From the NCBI GenBank assembly GCA_963725895.1, contig CAVSAJ010000001.1:1-64000 (forward strand): a stretch of 64,000 nucleotides of DNA, read 5' to 3'. Under the pieces are notes generated by a model. It saw only the letters and a list, made by a program, of their open reading frames with translations, was not told the DNA's origin and ran no database searches. The DNA comes from Bog-473 sp963725895 (GTDB taxonomy: Bacteria; Actinomycetota; Acidimicrobiia; Acidimicrobiales; RAAP-2). A program made the position numbers and the translations under genes. Shown here one piece after another: positions 25,751 through 34,594 of the stretch; the first letter of the stretch is position 1, and the number at the start of each line of letters is the position of its first letter.

Positions 25751-26530
25751 TCAGCGGGCGACAAGTCCACCGTCGACGTGAATCACGGTGCCCGTCACGT
25801 AGCTCGAGGCATCGGAGGCGAGGAAGAGAGCCGGCCCCACCATCTCATGGGGCTTCGCGAGCCTTCGCAGCAGACAGGCACTCGCCATACTCTGAGTGGC
25901 GACAGGGCCCGTGGCGCGCATCATGTCGGTGTCGACAGCTCCCGGAGCGAGGGCGTTCACCCGTATGCCGTCGGGTGCCAGGCCAGCGGCTAACGCCTTG
26001 GTATAGGCCACCATGGCCGCCTTGGCGCCGGCGTAATGCGCGACGGTGGCGGAGAACAGCCAGGCGCCTGCAGACACGACGTTGATGACGGACGGGTGCT
26101 CAGACGCCCGCAACAGGGGAAGGGATTCTTGGATCAGGGCAATGGGACCCTTGACGTTCACATCGAGCGATTTAGTCATGCCCGCGTCGGTAAAGCTCCC
26201 AATGGGTTCCGCCAGTGCGTTTGCCGCATTGTTGACCACGATGTCAATGGCACCGAAGTGTCCTGCTGTGGCGGTCACAAGAGCAGATACGTCCTCCGCC
26301 GAGCCCATATGGCATGGAATTCCAACTGCGTCTATGCCCATTGCACGCAATGCATCTTCTGCCTCCGCACATGCATCGGCCTTTCGGCTCGCGACGACAA
26401 TACGTGCCCCGGCACGGCCGAATCCCGCCGCGATGGCTCGTCCGATGCCGCGCGTTCCTCCCGTGATGATGGCCACCCGTCCGTCAAGGCGAAAGAGCCG
26501 GTTGACGTCTACATCTTCGGCATCATTCAC
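25751..26530 (-). CDS. short-chain dehydrogenase/reductase
   Basis: The 259-residue classical SDR shows TGGTRGIGRAIAAG, NNAANALAEP, VSAGAW, YAGAKAAMVAYTK (Tyr-x3-Lys) and a C-terminal SSYVTGTVIHVDGG. VVASRKAD after strand 2 suggests NADP(H). The start is uncertain: I chose GTG 26530, but the frame stays open to 26,647 and no start has a good ribosome site. It sits upstream of the DUF427-thioesterase gene on the same strand and may share its transcript. Substrate unknown. Confidence 0.87.
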   Translation of the reverse strand: MNDAEDVDVNRLFRLDGRVAIITGGTRGIGRAIAAGFGRAGARIVVASRKADACAEAEDALRAMGIDAVGIPCHMGSAEDVSALVTATAGHFGAIDIVVNNAANALAEPIGSFTDAGMTKSLDVNVKGPIALIQESLPLLRASEHPSVINVVSAGAWLFSATVAHYAGAKAAMVAYTKALAAGLAPDGIRVNALAPGAVDTDMMRATGPVATQSMASACLLRRLAKPHEMVGPALFLASDASSYVTGTVIHVDGGLVAR

Positions 26531-27038
26531 GACATCAACGACGACGGTCTCTCTGCAACGCCGTCTTGCACCGTCCGAAGTCATCGCGGTCCATATGGTT
26601 CTGAGCACGCGGCACGTCGACCGCGACCACGTGGTCGCCCGCAACACCTAGGGCGTTGGGCGTGTCGTCCATACGTTGGGATCTCTGCCGACGCATCGCA
26701 CGCCAATATAAATCCAAACGACCACCGCCCAGGAGAGCTGTGGCTAGATGGCCGATCAGGCGTCGACAGGTAGCCCCGGCCCGGGTCGGCGGCACCTTAG
26801 GGCGACCTCTCTTCGCTCGCCATACCAGTCGGCGGTCCGATTCAGCGAACCTCAGGCCGCTCCGTCGCGCCAGTGATCTGGCGTCCGGGCCACCAGACCT
26901 CGACGTCCGAGCATCCTTTAGAGGTTGATCACGACCCACTTCGAGGGGAAGCTAGGGCGGTGAAGAGCTACCAACGGAAGGAGCTGATCCAACAGCCCTT
27001 TTTGAGCATCGCCACTTTCAGACGGGAGGACCCTGAGG
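26531..27038. other. 500-base divergent intergenic space
   Basis: It lies between the minus-strand SDR and the plus-strand hydrolase. I see no gene, RNA or clear repeat. The 3' end holds the GGGAGGACCCTGAGG leader of the hydrolase gene. Confidence 0.5.
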
Positions 27039-27857
27039 ATGAGCACGATCACCACTACCGACGGCACGGAGATCTATTACAAGGATTGGGGCGCGGGGGA
27101 ACCGATCGTGTTCTCGCACGGGTGGCCGCTGAATGCAGACGCTTGGGACGCGCAGATGCTCTTCTTCGGTCAGCAGGGTTACCGCGTGATAGCGCACGAC
27201 CGCCGAGGTCATGGGCGATCCGCTCAAACGTGGGATGGGAACGACTACGACACGTGGGCCGATGACCTAGCTGGGCTGATCGAGCAACTCAACCTGACGA
27301 ATGTGGCCCTCATCGCCCACTCGATGGGTGGTGGTGAGATCGCACGATACGTCGGCCGGTCTGGCACGTCGCGGCTGGCGAAGATGGTCTTCATCGGCGC
27401 GGTGCCTCCACTCATGCTGAAGACCGACAACAATCCAGGTGGCCTGCCACTGTCGGTCTTCGACGGCCTGCGTGCCGGTCTCATTGAGAACCGCTCGCAG
27501 TTCTATAAGGACACAAGCGTCGCGTTCTTCGGCTACAACAGGCCAGACGCCAAGGTCTCCGAGGCCGTCGAAAACCAGTTCTGGCGCCTCGGTATGCAGT
27601 CGGGCATCAAAGCGTCCTATGACTGCATCAAGCAGTTCTCCGAAACCGACTTCTCCGAAGACCTGAAGAAGGTCGACGTTCCAGCGCTTTTCATGCACGG
27701 AGAGGACGACCAAATCGTCCCGTATGAAGACGCCTCCGTCCTTGCTGTCAAGCTGGTGCAGAACGGGACACTGAAGATCTATCCGGGCAGCTCGCACGGC
27801 ATGGCAATCATCGAAGCCGAGAAGATCAACGCGGATTTGTTGGCGTTCATCCGTTGA
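27039..27857 (+). CDS. alpha/beta hydrolase, non-heme chloroperoxidase-like
   Basis: The 272-residue protein is an alpha/beta hydrolase of the perhydrolase/non-heme haloperoxidase group. HGWPLNADAWDAQ carries the oxyanion motif, RRGHGRS is conserved, AHSMGGGEIARYVGR carries the nucleophilic serine, LFMHGEDDQIVPYE the aspartate and YPGSSHGM the histidine. All catalytic residues are present, so it is probably an esterase with possible perhydrolase activity. The ATG follows GGGAGGACCCTGAGG. It has no adjacent same-strand partner; a strong terminator lies about 200 bases downstream. Confidence 0.9.
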   Translation: MSTITTTDGTEIYYKDWGAGEPIVFSHGWPLNADAWDAQMLFFGQQGYRVIAHDRRGHGRSAQTWDGNDYDTWADDLAGLIEQLNLTNVALIAHSMGGGEIARYVGRSGTSRLAKMVFIGAVPPLMLKTDNNPGGLPLSVFDGLRAGLIENRSQFYKDTSVAFFGYNRPDAKVSEAVENQFWRLGMQSGIKASYDCIKQFSETDFSEDLKKVDVPALFMHGEDDQIVPYEDASVLAVKLVQNGTLKIYPGSSHGMAIIEAEKINADLLAFIR

Positions 27858-28050
27858 CGCTTGGGTCGTATCGTGTCGAGCTGCGAGCCGCTGCGGCTCT
27901 TCTCACTTGCCGACAAGGGGTCGCTCGGGAAGGGGCTTCTGGGAGAAGCGGTACATGCAAAGCGAGCCCCCGACCGTCCTCATGCCGCTTGATGGCAGTG
28001 GAGGTTCGAGCAGTGAGGCTCTTTGCGCAATAGGAGCCGGTGATGAAAGA

Positions 28051-28091
28051 AAGGCAGGAGCCCCCCGGAAAGGGCGGGCTCCTGCCTTTTC
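28051..28091 (+). terminator. intrinsic terminator
   Basis: AAGGCAGGAGCCC pairs perfectly over 13 bases with GGGCTCCTGCCTT, followed by TT on the plus strand. It is the best Rho-independent terminator in the window, placed about 195 bases after the hydrolase gene. Confidence 0.8.
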
Positions 28092-28156
28092 GTCGTGGAC
28101 GATGAATTCGAGATTTGAGACGACTTAAGAGCCGGCATTGATGGCCACGCTGCAAT

Positions 28157-28200
28157 TCTGGCCACGGTCGGCTTAATAGACCGTTCTACTACGGGCCGAA
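28157..28200 (+). repeat. intergenic element, copy D (TetR-like palindrome)
   Basis: TAATAGACCGTTCTACTA (28,174-28,191) is a palindrome matching in 14 of 18 positions. Together with flanking GGCC and ACGGGCCGA it aligns with copy A over about 40 bases. It lacks the TGGACG-TGGAAA tail. It lies about 290 bases before the RibD-C protein gene. Confidence 0.45.
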
Positions 28201-28332
28201 TCAAGAAGAATGGGGGCATTCGCGGACGGAGCCACCGATCGGCGGACTCATCGAGCGCGGTGGACGAATCCAAGCGCATTGCCAAGGTGAGCTTCGCTAC
28301 ATGGGCGACACTTTCCAGGCGCTTCGGTACTT

Positions 28333-28374
28333 GGGCGACGGGCGACGGGCGACGGGCGACGGGCGACGGGCGAC
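28333..28374 (+). repeat. six tandem copies of GGGCGAC
   Basis: The heptamer GGGCGAC is repeated six times exactly, followed by a degenerate GGGCGGC. It is a simple-sequence tract about 105 bases before the RibD-C gene; slippage could alter promoter spacing. Confidence 0.85.
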
Positions 28375-28478
28375 GGGCGGCACCCGCGCATCCGTCCGCG
28401 GCTCCAAGAGACGGGGCAGTACGCAGCGAAAGCGCTTCATAGGGTCGTAGTGTCGATCCGTTACGAGGAGGACTTCTG

Positions 28479-29042
28479 ATGCGCAGCGTGACGTATTCGA
28501 TGAGCGTCTCACTTGACGGCTATATCGTCGGGCCGAACGGTGACCTCGACTGGACGGCACCCGACCAGGAGGTCTTTCGCTTCGTCACCGACCAGATACG
28601 AGAGGTCGGCGTCCACTTGTTGGGACGACGGCTATACGAGACGATGCTGTACTGGGAGACGGCCGACGAGGATCCATCGCTCGACGACTCAATGCTCGAG
28701 TGGGCCGCGATCTGGAAGCCGCTCCCAAAGGTGGTGTTCTCCACCACGCTGTCTGCGGTGCAGGGCAACGCGCGCCTGGCCTCCGGCGGCCTGGCGGAGG
28801 AGATCGAGCGTTTGCGAGCTGAGCAGGGAGCGGGCGACATCGCGATCGGTGGTGCGACTCTCGCAGCCGAGGCGGCGGAGTTGGGTCTGATCGACGAGTA
28901 TCGGGCCAGGATTTGCCCCGTGCTCGTTGGCGGCGGCATTCCGTTCTTTCCCCAGCACGAGCGCCGGGTGGATCTCGAACTCGTCAAGTCCCGCATCTTC
29001 AGCTCGAATGTTGTTTACCTCCGCTACCGCGTGCCGCGCTAG
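28479..29042 (+). CDS. dihydrofolate reductase-like (RibD C-terminal domain) protein
   Basis: The 187-residue protein belongs to the RibD C-terminal/YyaP-like reductases. It begins VTYSMSVSLDGYIVGPNGDLDW, then HLLGRRLYETMLYW, PKVVFSTTL, GDIAIGGATLAAEA (NADPH-binding glycine motif) and ICPVLVGGGIPFF. It probably reduces a pterin- or flavin-related or unknown substrate with NADPH; it is not a housekeeping dihydrofolate reductase. The ATG has an excellent GAGGAGG site. It stands alone between two non-coding stretches. Confidence 0.9.
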   Translation: MRSVTYSMSVSLDGYIVGPNGDLDWTAPDQEVFRFVTDQIREVGVHLLGRRLYETMLYWETADEDPSLDDSMLEWAAIWKPLPKVVFSTTLSAVQGNARLASGGLAEEIERLRAEQGAGDIAIGGATLAAEAAELGLIDEYRARICPVLVGGGIPFFPQHERRVDLELVKSRIFSSNVVYLRYRVPR

Positions 29043-29495
29043 CCGGCTCGTTCGCCGAGCACGAGGAAGAGCGGGCCGGCCAGTTGCGTGACCCTCGATC
29101 ACCCAACTGAGTTCTCCCAGCGAGCGCTCGAGCGATCTCGGTTCCGTCCACGACGACGTTTGATCAAGCCATTTCCAGCCTCTGACCCCGAACACCGTGC
29201 GGGGTCAGTCATTGGGGTGACCCTTGGCTTCACGTGCGACATAGATCCATCCCCTGGGTCTCCGACTCCATCCGTGTGTGTCGAATCAGATATTCGCCAC
29301 GGAATCTTGGCGACCACCATCAGATCCTCGGTCAGATCGCGTTGCGGGGCTCCCCACAGAGGAATTGACGACGCTGCACGCTCGGGGCGCCATACGTCAT
29401 AACGTGTTGTTACCTCGCCGACGACCACGTCGACTCGATCTGACTCCTAAGCCCTCAAGTCCAGGCGCAATCGCGAAGAGTCAGGTAGCTTCACC
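29043..29495. other. 450-base gap after the RibD-C gene
   Basis: A perfect eight-pair hairpin (TGACCCCG/CGGGGTCA, 29,183-29,207) with no T-tract lies here. No gene is supported. The 3' end may hold the eroded beginning of the MFS pseudogene. Confidence 0.45.
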
Positions 29496-30478
29496 GCCGA
29501 TGCGGCGGCACCCGTCACCACACGGGGAGGCTCCTCCAGCAGACCTCGATCGGCTGGCTCGTCCTCGAGCTCACCGGTTCGGCCAGCAAGCTCGGCCTGG
29601 AGCTCCCGCGGCTGGAGGACTCCCTTCTCTCTTGTTGGGCCCGTGGGGCGGCCCCGTGGCCGACCGCGTGGATCTGCGCAAGCTTCTCGTTGCTACCCAA
29701 ACGCTCTACTGCCTCCTCGCCGCGTTGTTGTGGGGCTTGGCCGTCGCCGGAGCGGCGACTGTGGCGGCCCTCGTGGCGATCGATGTGGCGGGGGGAGTCG
29801 TCCAGATTGCGGATTCGCCTGCCCGTCAGGCGTTTGTCAGTCGTTTGGTGCAGCCCGACGACCTGGCCAGTGCGGTCAGTCTCAACGGAGTGGTGGTGAA
29901 CAGTGCCCGAGTCGTGGGCCCAGCACTCGCCGGTGTATTGATCGTGACGGTGGGCACCACGGTGTGTTTCGGGCTCAACGCTGTGTCCTATCTGGCCGTG
30001 ATCGCCGCCCTGCTCGTCATCCGACCCCGCAAGGCGGGCGGACCTGCGCCGCCCGGACGTCGAGGAGTGAAGGATGGGTTGAAGTACGCAGCCGGCCACC
30101 AGCGGCTCTGGCTGCCTCTTCTCATGATGTTGGTGGTCGGGCTCTTGGCTTTCAATTTCGCGGTCATCTTGCCCGTGTTCGCCAAGGACACGGGCAAGGG
30201 CACAGCCGGTACCTACGGACTGCTCACCACCATGCTCAGCATTGGTGCCGTCCTCGGTTCGTTCGCGGTGGGCCTGGCGGATCATGGCGCTCTGGGTCTT
30301 CGTCTTTCTCGGGACGACTCCGGTGGGGAGCATCGTGACGGGGTGGATCACCTCTGTCGGCGGCCCCCGGCTCGCCCTCCCCGTCGGTTCAGGCGCCTGC
30401 CTCGCCGCGGCAGTTCTGGCAGCGTTCGTCCACACGCCCCCCAATCCGGACGCAGCGCTGACGGATCTTGATCGGTAG
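29496..30478 (+). pseudogene. MFS transporter (EntS-like), degraded
   Basis: Three frames share one ancestral transporter. One reads LLQQTSIGWLVLELTGSASK, from near TM2 of EntS-like exporters. The next, from about 29,610, reads LPSLLLGPWGGPVADRVDLR through TM8 (LSIGAVLGSFAVGLADH). The last reads IMALWVFVFLGTTPVGSIVTG to the end at 30,478. TM1 is missing, a one-base shift lies near 29,610, and about 70-80 codons between FAVGLADH and IMALWVF are deleted with a further frame change. The deletion argues for true decay, not just sequencing error. The ancestor would have been a 12-TM proton-driven exporter. Confidence 0.75.
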
Positions 30479-30504
30479 GACCCGAGACCAAAGATGGGTG
30501 CGTC

Positions 30505-30951
30505 GTGAATGGTGGTGTGAAGAACGACCTTTCCTTAGTGCGGAGCGTCCTCGGCGATCTTCTGGACTCCCGTTTCGAGGCCTTGCTCATCGGGGGTTGG
30601 GCCGAGGAACTCCATGGGATGGCTGAACCCCGGAACCACAGAGACGTCGACGTTGTGTTACTGGATCCCGTTCCCGATGCGCTCGACTCCTTTGTCGCGA
30701 GCCGCAACGAAGTCACCGAAAAGCGCTTGTCTCAGAAGCGGGCCTATCTCGCCAATGGGGTGCTCGTTGAACTCTTCATTGCCCGATACAAACAGTCACG
30801 TTACGAGACCATCTGGTGGGGATCGCTTCGTTGGCGCTGGCCGGCCGACATGGCGCCGACCATGATTGCCGGGTTGCCCGTCGCTTCAAAGGCCGTCTTG
30901 ATGGCTTTCCGCGAGAGTCACCCAAGAATAATCGCTGCACGTCCGTGGTGA
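30505..30951 (+). CDS. nucleotidyltransferase-fold protein
   Basis: The 148-residue protein has the nucleotidyltransferase signature GGWAEELHGMAEPRNHRDVDVVLL, matching GG-W and a metal-binding Asp-x-Asp pair, as in AadB/LinB-like and MNT-type families. It follows the MFS pseudogene by 26 bases on the same strand. The GTG start has no strong ribosome site. The C-terminus ends abruptly (MAFRESHPRIIAARPW), where homologues usually continue, so a frame shift near 30,940 is possible. It could modify a small molecule or a protein; no toxin-antitoxin partner is visible. Confidence 0.6.
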   Translation: MNGGVKNDLSLVRSVLGDLLDSRFEALLIGGWAEELHGMAEPRNHRDVDVVLLDPVPDALDSFVASRNEVTEKRLSQKRAYLANGVLVELFIARYKQSRYETIWWGSLRWRWPADMAPTMIAGLPVASKAVLMAFRESHPRIIAARPW

Positions 30952-31015
30952 GTCCTGGGTTCCGAAAGAGTGGGCGACTCTGGGCAGAGCCCCGCTTCGT
31001 CCTCATACCACCCCA

Positions 31016-32978
31016 CTACCCCCCGGCCCCTTTTCGGCGCCGAATGGGCGGAGTTCCTTGCACGGGTTGGTAGCCGGCGAAGGCCGTGTCGATATTGCCC
31101 TCGCCCCTCGTCAGCTCTGGCAATTGTCGTTGAAGCTCCAATGAATGATCCGTCGGCATCCGGGCCTCGATTGTGGCGAAGGGGCCGCGTATGGAGGTGT
31201 GCTCCACACGGCCACCAAGTTGTGCAACGGAGCTCAAGAGAGGACCGATGGAGTCGGTGGGTGATTCGATCGTGAGCCGAAGCACCGGTTCGCAGACCTG
31301 GGTCCCAGCGCTCCTGAGCGCCTCGCTGAGAACCAGCGGCGTGAGCTTTCGAAAATCTGCTCCCGTCGTTCGTGCCATCGGGACGGTGGGCTTGGCCGGA
31401 CCATCTGAGACGAAGTAGTCGCATTCGACGAGCGTCACGATACAGTCGGTCACCTGCCAGCCGAAGATGCCCCGCGCCAGGGCACGGCAAATGTATTGAT
31501 TCATGTGGTCGACGAAGCGGGGTTCGGTTTTGTAGATGTATAGCGGCACCGAGCGCGGGTCGATGTCGAGCCGGAATTGAACACCCGACGCGAGCGGCCC
31601 AGGATCGATCCGGAGTCCGACTCCAGCCATGTAGGGGTTCGCATCAGAGGTGAGATGTTCGACGGCCTCGCCCACGCCATTCGGCCGCTCGATATAGATG
31701 GTTGTCGTGTCGCGGAACCGCACATCCACGCCGAACTCGTCTGCCAGCGTGGTCTGGATGATTTCCTTTTGAATTTCGCCGTAGAGTGAAACGGATATTT
31801 CGTTCAGGCCGTCGTCTTGGCGGATCTTGATGAACGGATCCTGCTCCGCGAGCTCTCTCGAGCGCGACCCGCAGCTGACCTCTGTGAGCACGATCAATGG
31901 CCTCGACAACCGATTCCATGGTCGGCGGAGCGAATTGTTGTTGTGATTCCTCGCTTCCTATCTGACCGATTCGGTCACCGATTTGGACGTCCCTGAGACC
32001 CCAGAGCTTTGCAATGCCGCCGGCCGAAACCGACGGCTGTCTTGGGGCGGACCGAAGGCCGAGCATCTCAATCGCCGTCACCTTGTCCTCGTGGTCCTCA
32101 CCATAGACAAGCCGGTCGCGCAATCGCACCGTGCCTGACGTGAGCCGCACGTACGCGATCTTTTCGCTCGCCTCGCCGCGTTCAATCTTGAACACGGTGC
32201 CGGTGACCCCTGCATCGGGATCCCCGCTTGCTCGGGGTAACAACTCGGCGATTCCCGACATCAAGGGGGCGACGCCGGCGCCCGTGCGGGCTGACCCAAA
32301 GAAGACCGGGTGAACGAGACAGCGTGCCGTTTGAGCCTTGAGCTGCGCACTGAGCCGGTTGAAAGGAATGCTGCCGCTGCCTTCGACGTAGCGGGCGAGC
32401 AGCTCTTCGTCGTGTTCTGCGAGAACTTCGATGAGCACAGAGCGATATGCAGTGTCGTCTGTGGGCGACACTTCGAAATCGGCATCGTGAGTCCCGAGCG
32501 CAGATGCGGAGCCCATCGGGACAATGGCGAGCCGCAGTTGTTGCGAGATCTCTCGCAACAAAGGGTCTTCCCGCGCTCCGGCACGGTCGATCTTGTTCAC
32601 GAAGAGCAGTGTCGGTATTCGCAGTCGAACGAGCGCCCGCATCAGGACACGCGTCTGGGGCTGGACACCCTCAACGGCGGAGATGACGAGAACGGCCCCG
32701 TCGAGAACCCTGAGGACTCGCTCCACCTCGGCGATGAAGTCTGGGTGCCCTGGGGTGTCGATGAGGTTGACCGATACACCTTCCATCGCAAGCGACACCA
32801 CCGAAGACTTGATCGTGATGCCTCGCCGTTGTTCGAGGGCGAGAGTGTCGGTCTGTGTGTCGCCCTTGTCGACACTTCCGAGCTCGTCAATGACTCCGGC
32901 CGCAAAGAGCAGCCGCTCGGTCAGGCTGGTCTTACCGGCGTCGACATGCGCCAATATCCCTAGGTTCAACGATTGCAT
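31016..32978 (-). CDS. ribosomal protection-type translational GTPase (Otr(A)/Tet(M)-like), frame broken once
   Basis: The N-terminal frame from ATG 32978 carries the GTPase motifs AHVDAGKTSLTERLL (G1), RRGITI (G2), DTPGHPDF (G3) and NKIDRAG (G4). It runs through domain II to LRVALE. The neighbouring frame then resumes with ELAEQDPFIKIRQDDG, ISVSLYGEIQKEIIQTTLA and domains IV-V to 31,016. One extra base in a CTCTCTC run near 31,855 explains the split. The restored length of about 653 residues fits Tet(M)/Otr(A) proteins, which displace tetracycline from the ribosome. Environmental homologues may have other roles. It stands alone, with no mobile element nearby. Confidence 0.85.
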
Positions 32979-33220
32979 ACCGCGTCAGGTCCTCTCGATA
33001 GGTGCTCTCTCCTTTCTTGTTGGACACTGACGCGTGGCGCATTTGTATCTCCTAAGTGATCGACTTCTCGCCAGGGTATCCCAGACGACAACACCGATGC
33101 ATGGAGCGGTCGATGGTCGGTCGATCCAGGAGTCCAAGCGCATTCAGCTATGGTCGAAAACCAAGCAACGTTCCAGAATGGAACACGAATACGGACGAAT
33201 CGGGCTGAACTGGGGGAGCC

Positions 33221-34480
33221 GTGCACACTGCAGCCGAGCCGACCGGACCACTTCGTGGGGTGAAGGTGGTCGAGCTGGGGGTATGGGTCGCCGGTCCCGC
33301 CGTCGGAGGCATTTTGAGTGACTGGGGAGCGGACGTCGTCAAAATCGAACCTCCGAGTGGGGACCCTGCCCGTGGCTTCAGAAAAATGCTCGGAGGAGAC
33401 CTCGATAGCAACCCGGTCTTCGAGCTCGACAATCGCTCCAAGCGAAGCATCGTCCTCGATCTCTCTTCGACCGGTGGCCGCCGAGTCGCCAACGATCTGA
33501 TCGATGAGGCCGACGTCTTCGTCACCAATATCCGCGTATCGGCTCTGGAGCGAGTTGATCTCGGACCAGCGCGAGTCCGGGATCGGAACCCCGGACTCGT
33601 GTACGCCATTCTCAGCGGATACGGTCTGACCGGTCCTGAAGCGGACCGACCCTCGTATGACATTGGGGCTTTCTGGGCTCGATCGGGTCTGGCCGCGTCC
33701 CTCACCCCTCCCGGAGGCGACCTTCCCTTTCAACGCGGTGGTATGGGCGACCACTCGGTCGCCATGACGGGTGCGGCCATGATCTGCGCAGCACTCGTCG
33801 CCCGCGGGAAAACGGGCGAGGGCGACGTTGTCTCAGCGTCGCTCCTTCGTCAAGGTGCCTACACCATCGGATTCGACGTCAATGTGGCTCTCATGTGGGG
33901 GACGCCGATCAGGCTCGGAAGTCGATCAACCATGACAATGCCCACAGTCAACTACTACACCGCTGGCGACGGGAGGCGTTTCTGGGTGGTCGGACTCGAA
34001 GGAGAAAGGCATTGGCCACCCCTCGCTCGAGCCGTGGGGCACCCGGAGTGGCTCACTGATGAGCGGTTCGCCGCACCGGCTGCCCGTTTCAAGAACGGAG
34101 CCGAGCTGGTTCGGCTCCTTGACGAGATATTCTCTACTCGGCCGCTCTCGGAATGGGCACTGATCTTTGACGCAGACCCAGACTTCTTCTGGTCGCCTGT
34201 CCAGACTGTCGAAGAGCTCCTCTCGGATGAGCAATTCCTGGCGGCCGGCGGGCTCGTCGAAGTGCCAGACGAACAGGGGACCCTCATGATGCTTGCCACA
34301 CCTGCCGACTTCGAAGCGCATCCGGCCACCCCGCGCTTCCGGGCGCCACACCTCGGCGAACACACGCGGGAGGTGCTCGAAGGCCTGGGATACGACGAGC
34401 CTCAGATCACCGAGCTCGAATCAGCTGGTGCCGTCAGGCTGTCGTCAGGTGATGCGGAAGCGACCGAGAGGGACCCTTGA
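33221..34480 (+). CDS. CaiB/BaiF-family (family III) CoA-transferase
   Basis: The 419-residue protein opens GPLRGVKVVELGVWVAGPAVG, followed by GADVVKIEPPSGDPAR, NRSKRSIVLDLSS and the catalytic-aspartate region SYDIGAFWARSGLA near residue 150. HLGEHTREVLEGLGYDE closes it. Family III transferases move CoA between carboxylic acids in fatty, aromatic or steroid acid catabolism; the donor and acceptor cannot be told. The GTG start follows GGGGGAG. It stands between the divergent ribosomal-protection GTPase and the convergent ABC substrate-binding protein gene. Confidence 0.92.
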   Translation: MHTAAEPTGPLRGVKVVELGVWVAGPAVGGILSDWGADVVKIEPPSGDPARGFRKMLGGDLDSNPVFELDNRSKRSIVLDLSSTGGRRVANDLIDEADVFVTNIRVSALERVDLGPARVRDRNPGLVYAILSGYGLTGPEADRPSYDIGAFWARSGLAASLTPPGGDLPFQRGGMGDHSVAMTGAAMICAALVARGKTGEGDVVSASLLRQGAYTIGFDVNVALMWGTPIRLGSRSTMTMPTVNYYTAGDGRRFWVVGLEGERHWPPLARAVGHPEWLTDERFAAPAARFKNGAELVRLLDEIFSTRPLSEWALIFDADPDFFWSPVQTVEELLSDEQFLAAGGLVEVPDEQGTLMMLATPADFEAHPATPRFRAPHLGEHTREVLEGLGYDEPQITELESAGAVRLSSGDAEATERDP

Positions 34481-34594
34481 CCCGACAGGCCCGATATGGG
34501 ACTACGGCTTCATAGCACTCGAAGTGGTGCCGCCACGCTTGGCGAGCGATGCATACCGCCGCATCGTGCGAATGACGGCTGAACTCCCGTCGGC

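Larger units (their letters stand above)
27858..28478. other. 620-base gap with terminator, element copy D and a 7-base tandem repeat
   Basis: No protein gene is supported. Features in order are an intrinsic terminator (28,051-28,091), the palindromic element D (28,157-28,200) and six copies of GGGCGAC (28,333-28,374). The stretch between the hydrolase stop and the terminator is about 190 bases and could encode a small transcript, but nothing recognisable is there. Confidence 0.5.
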
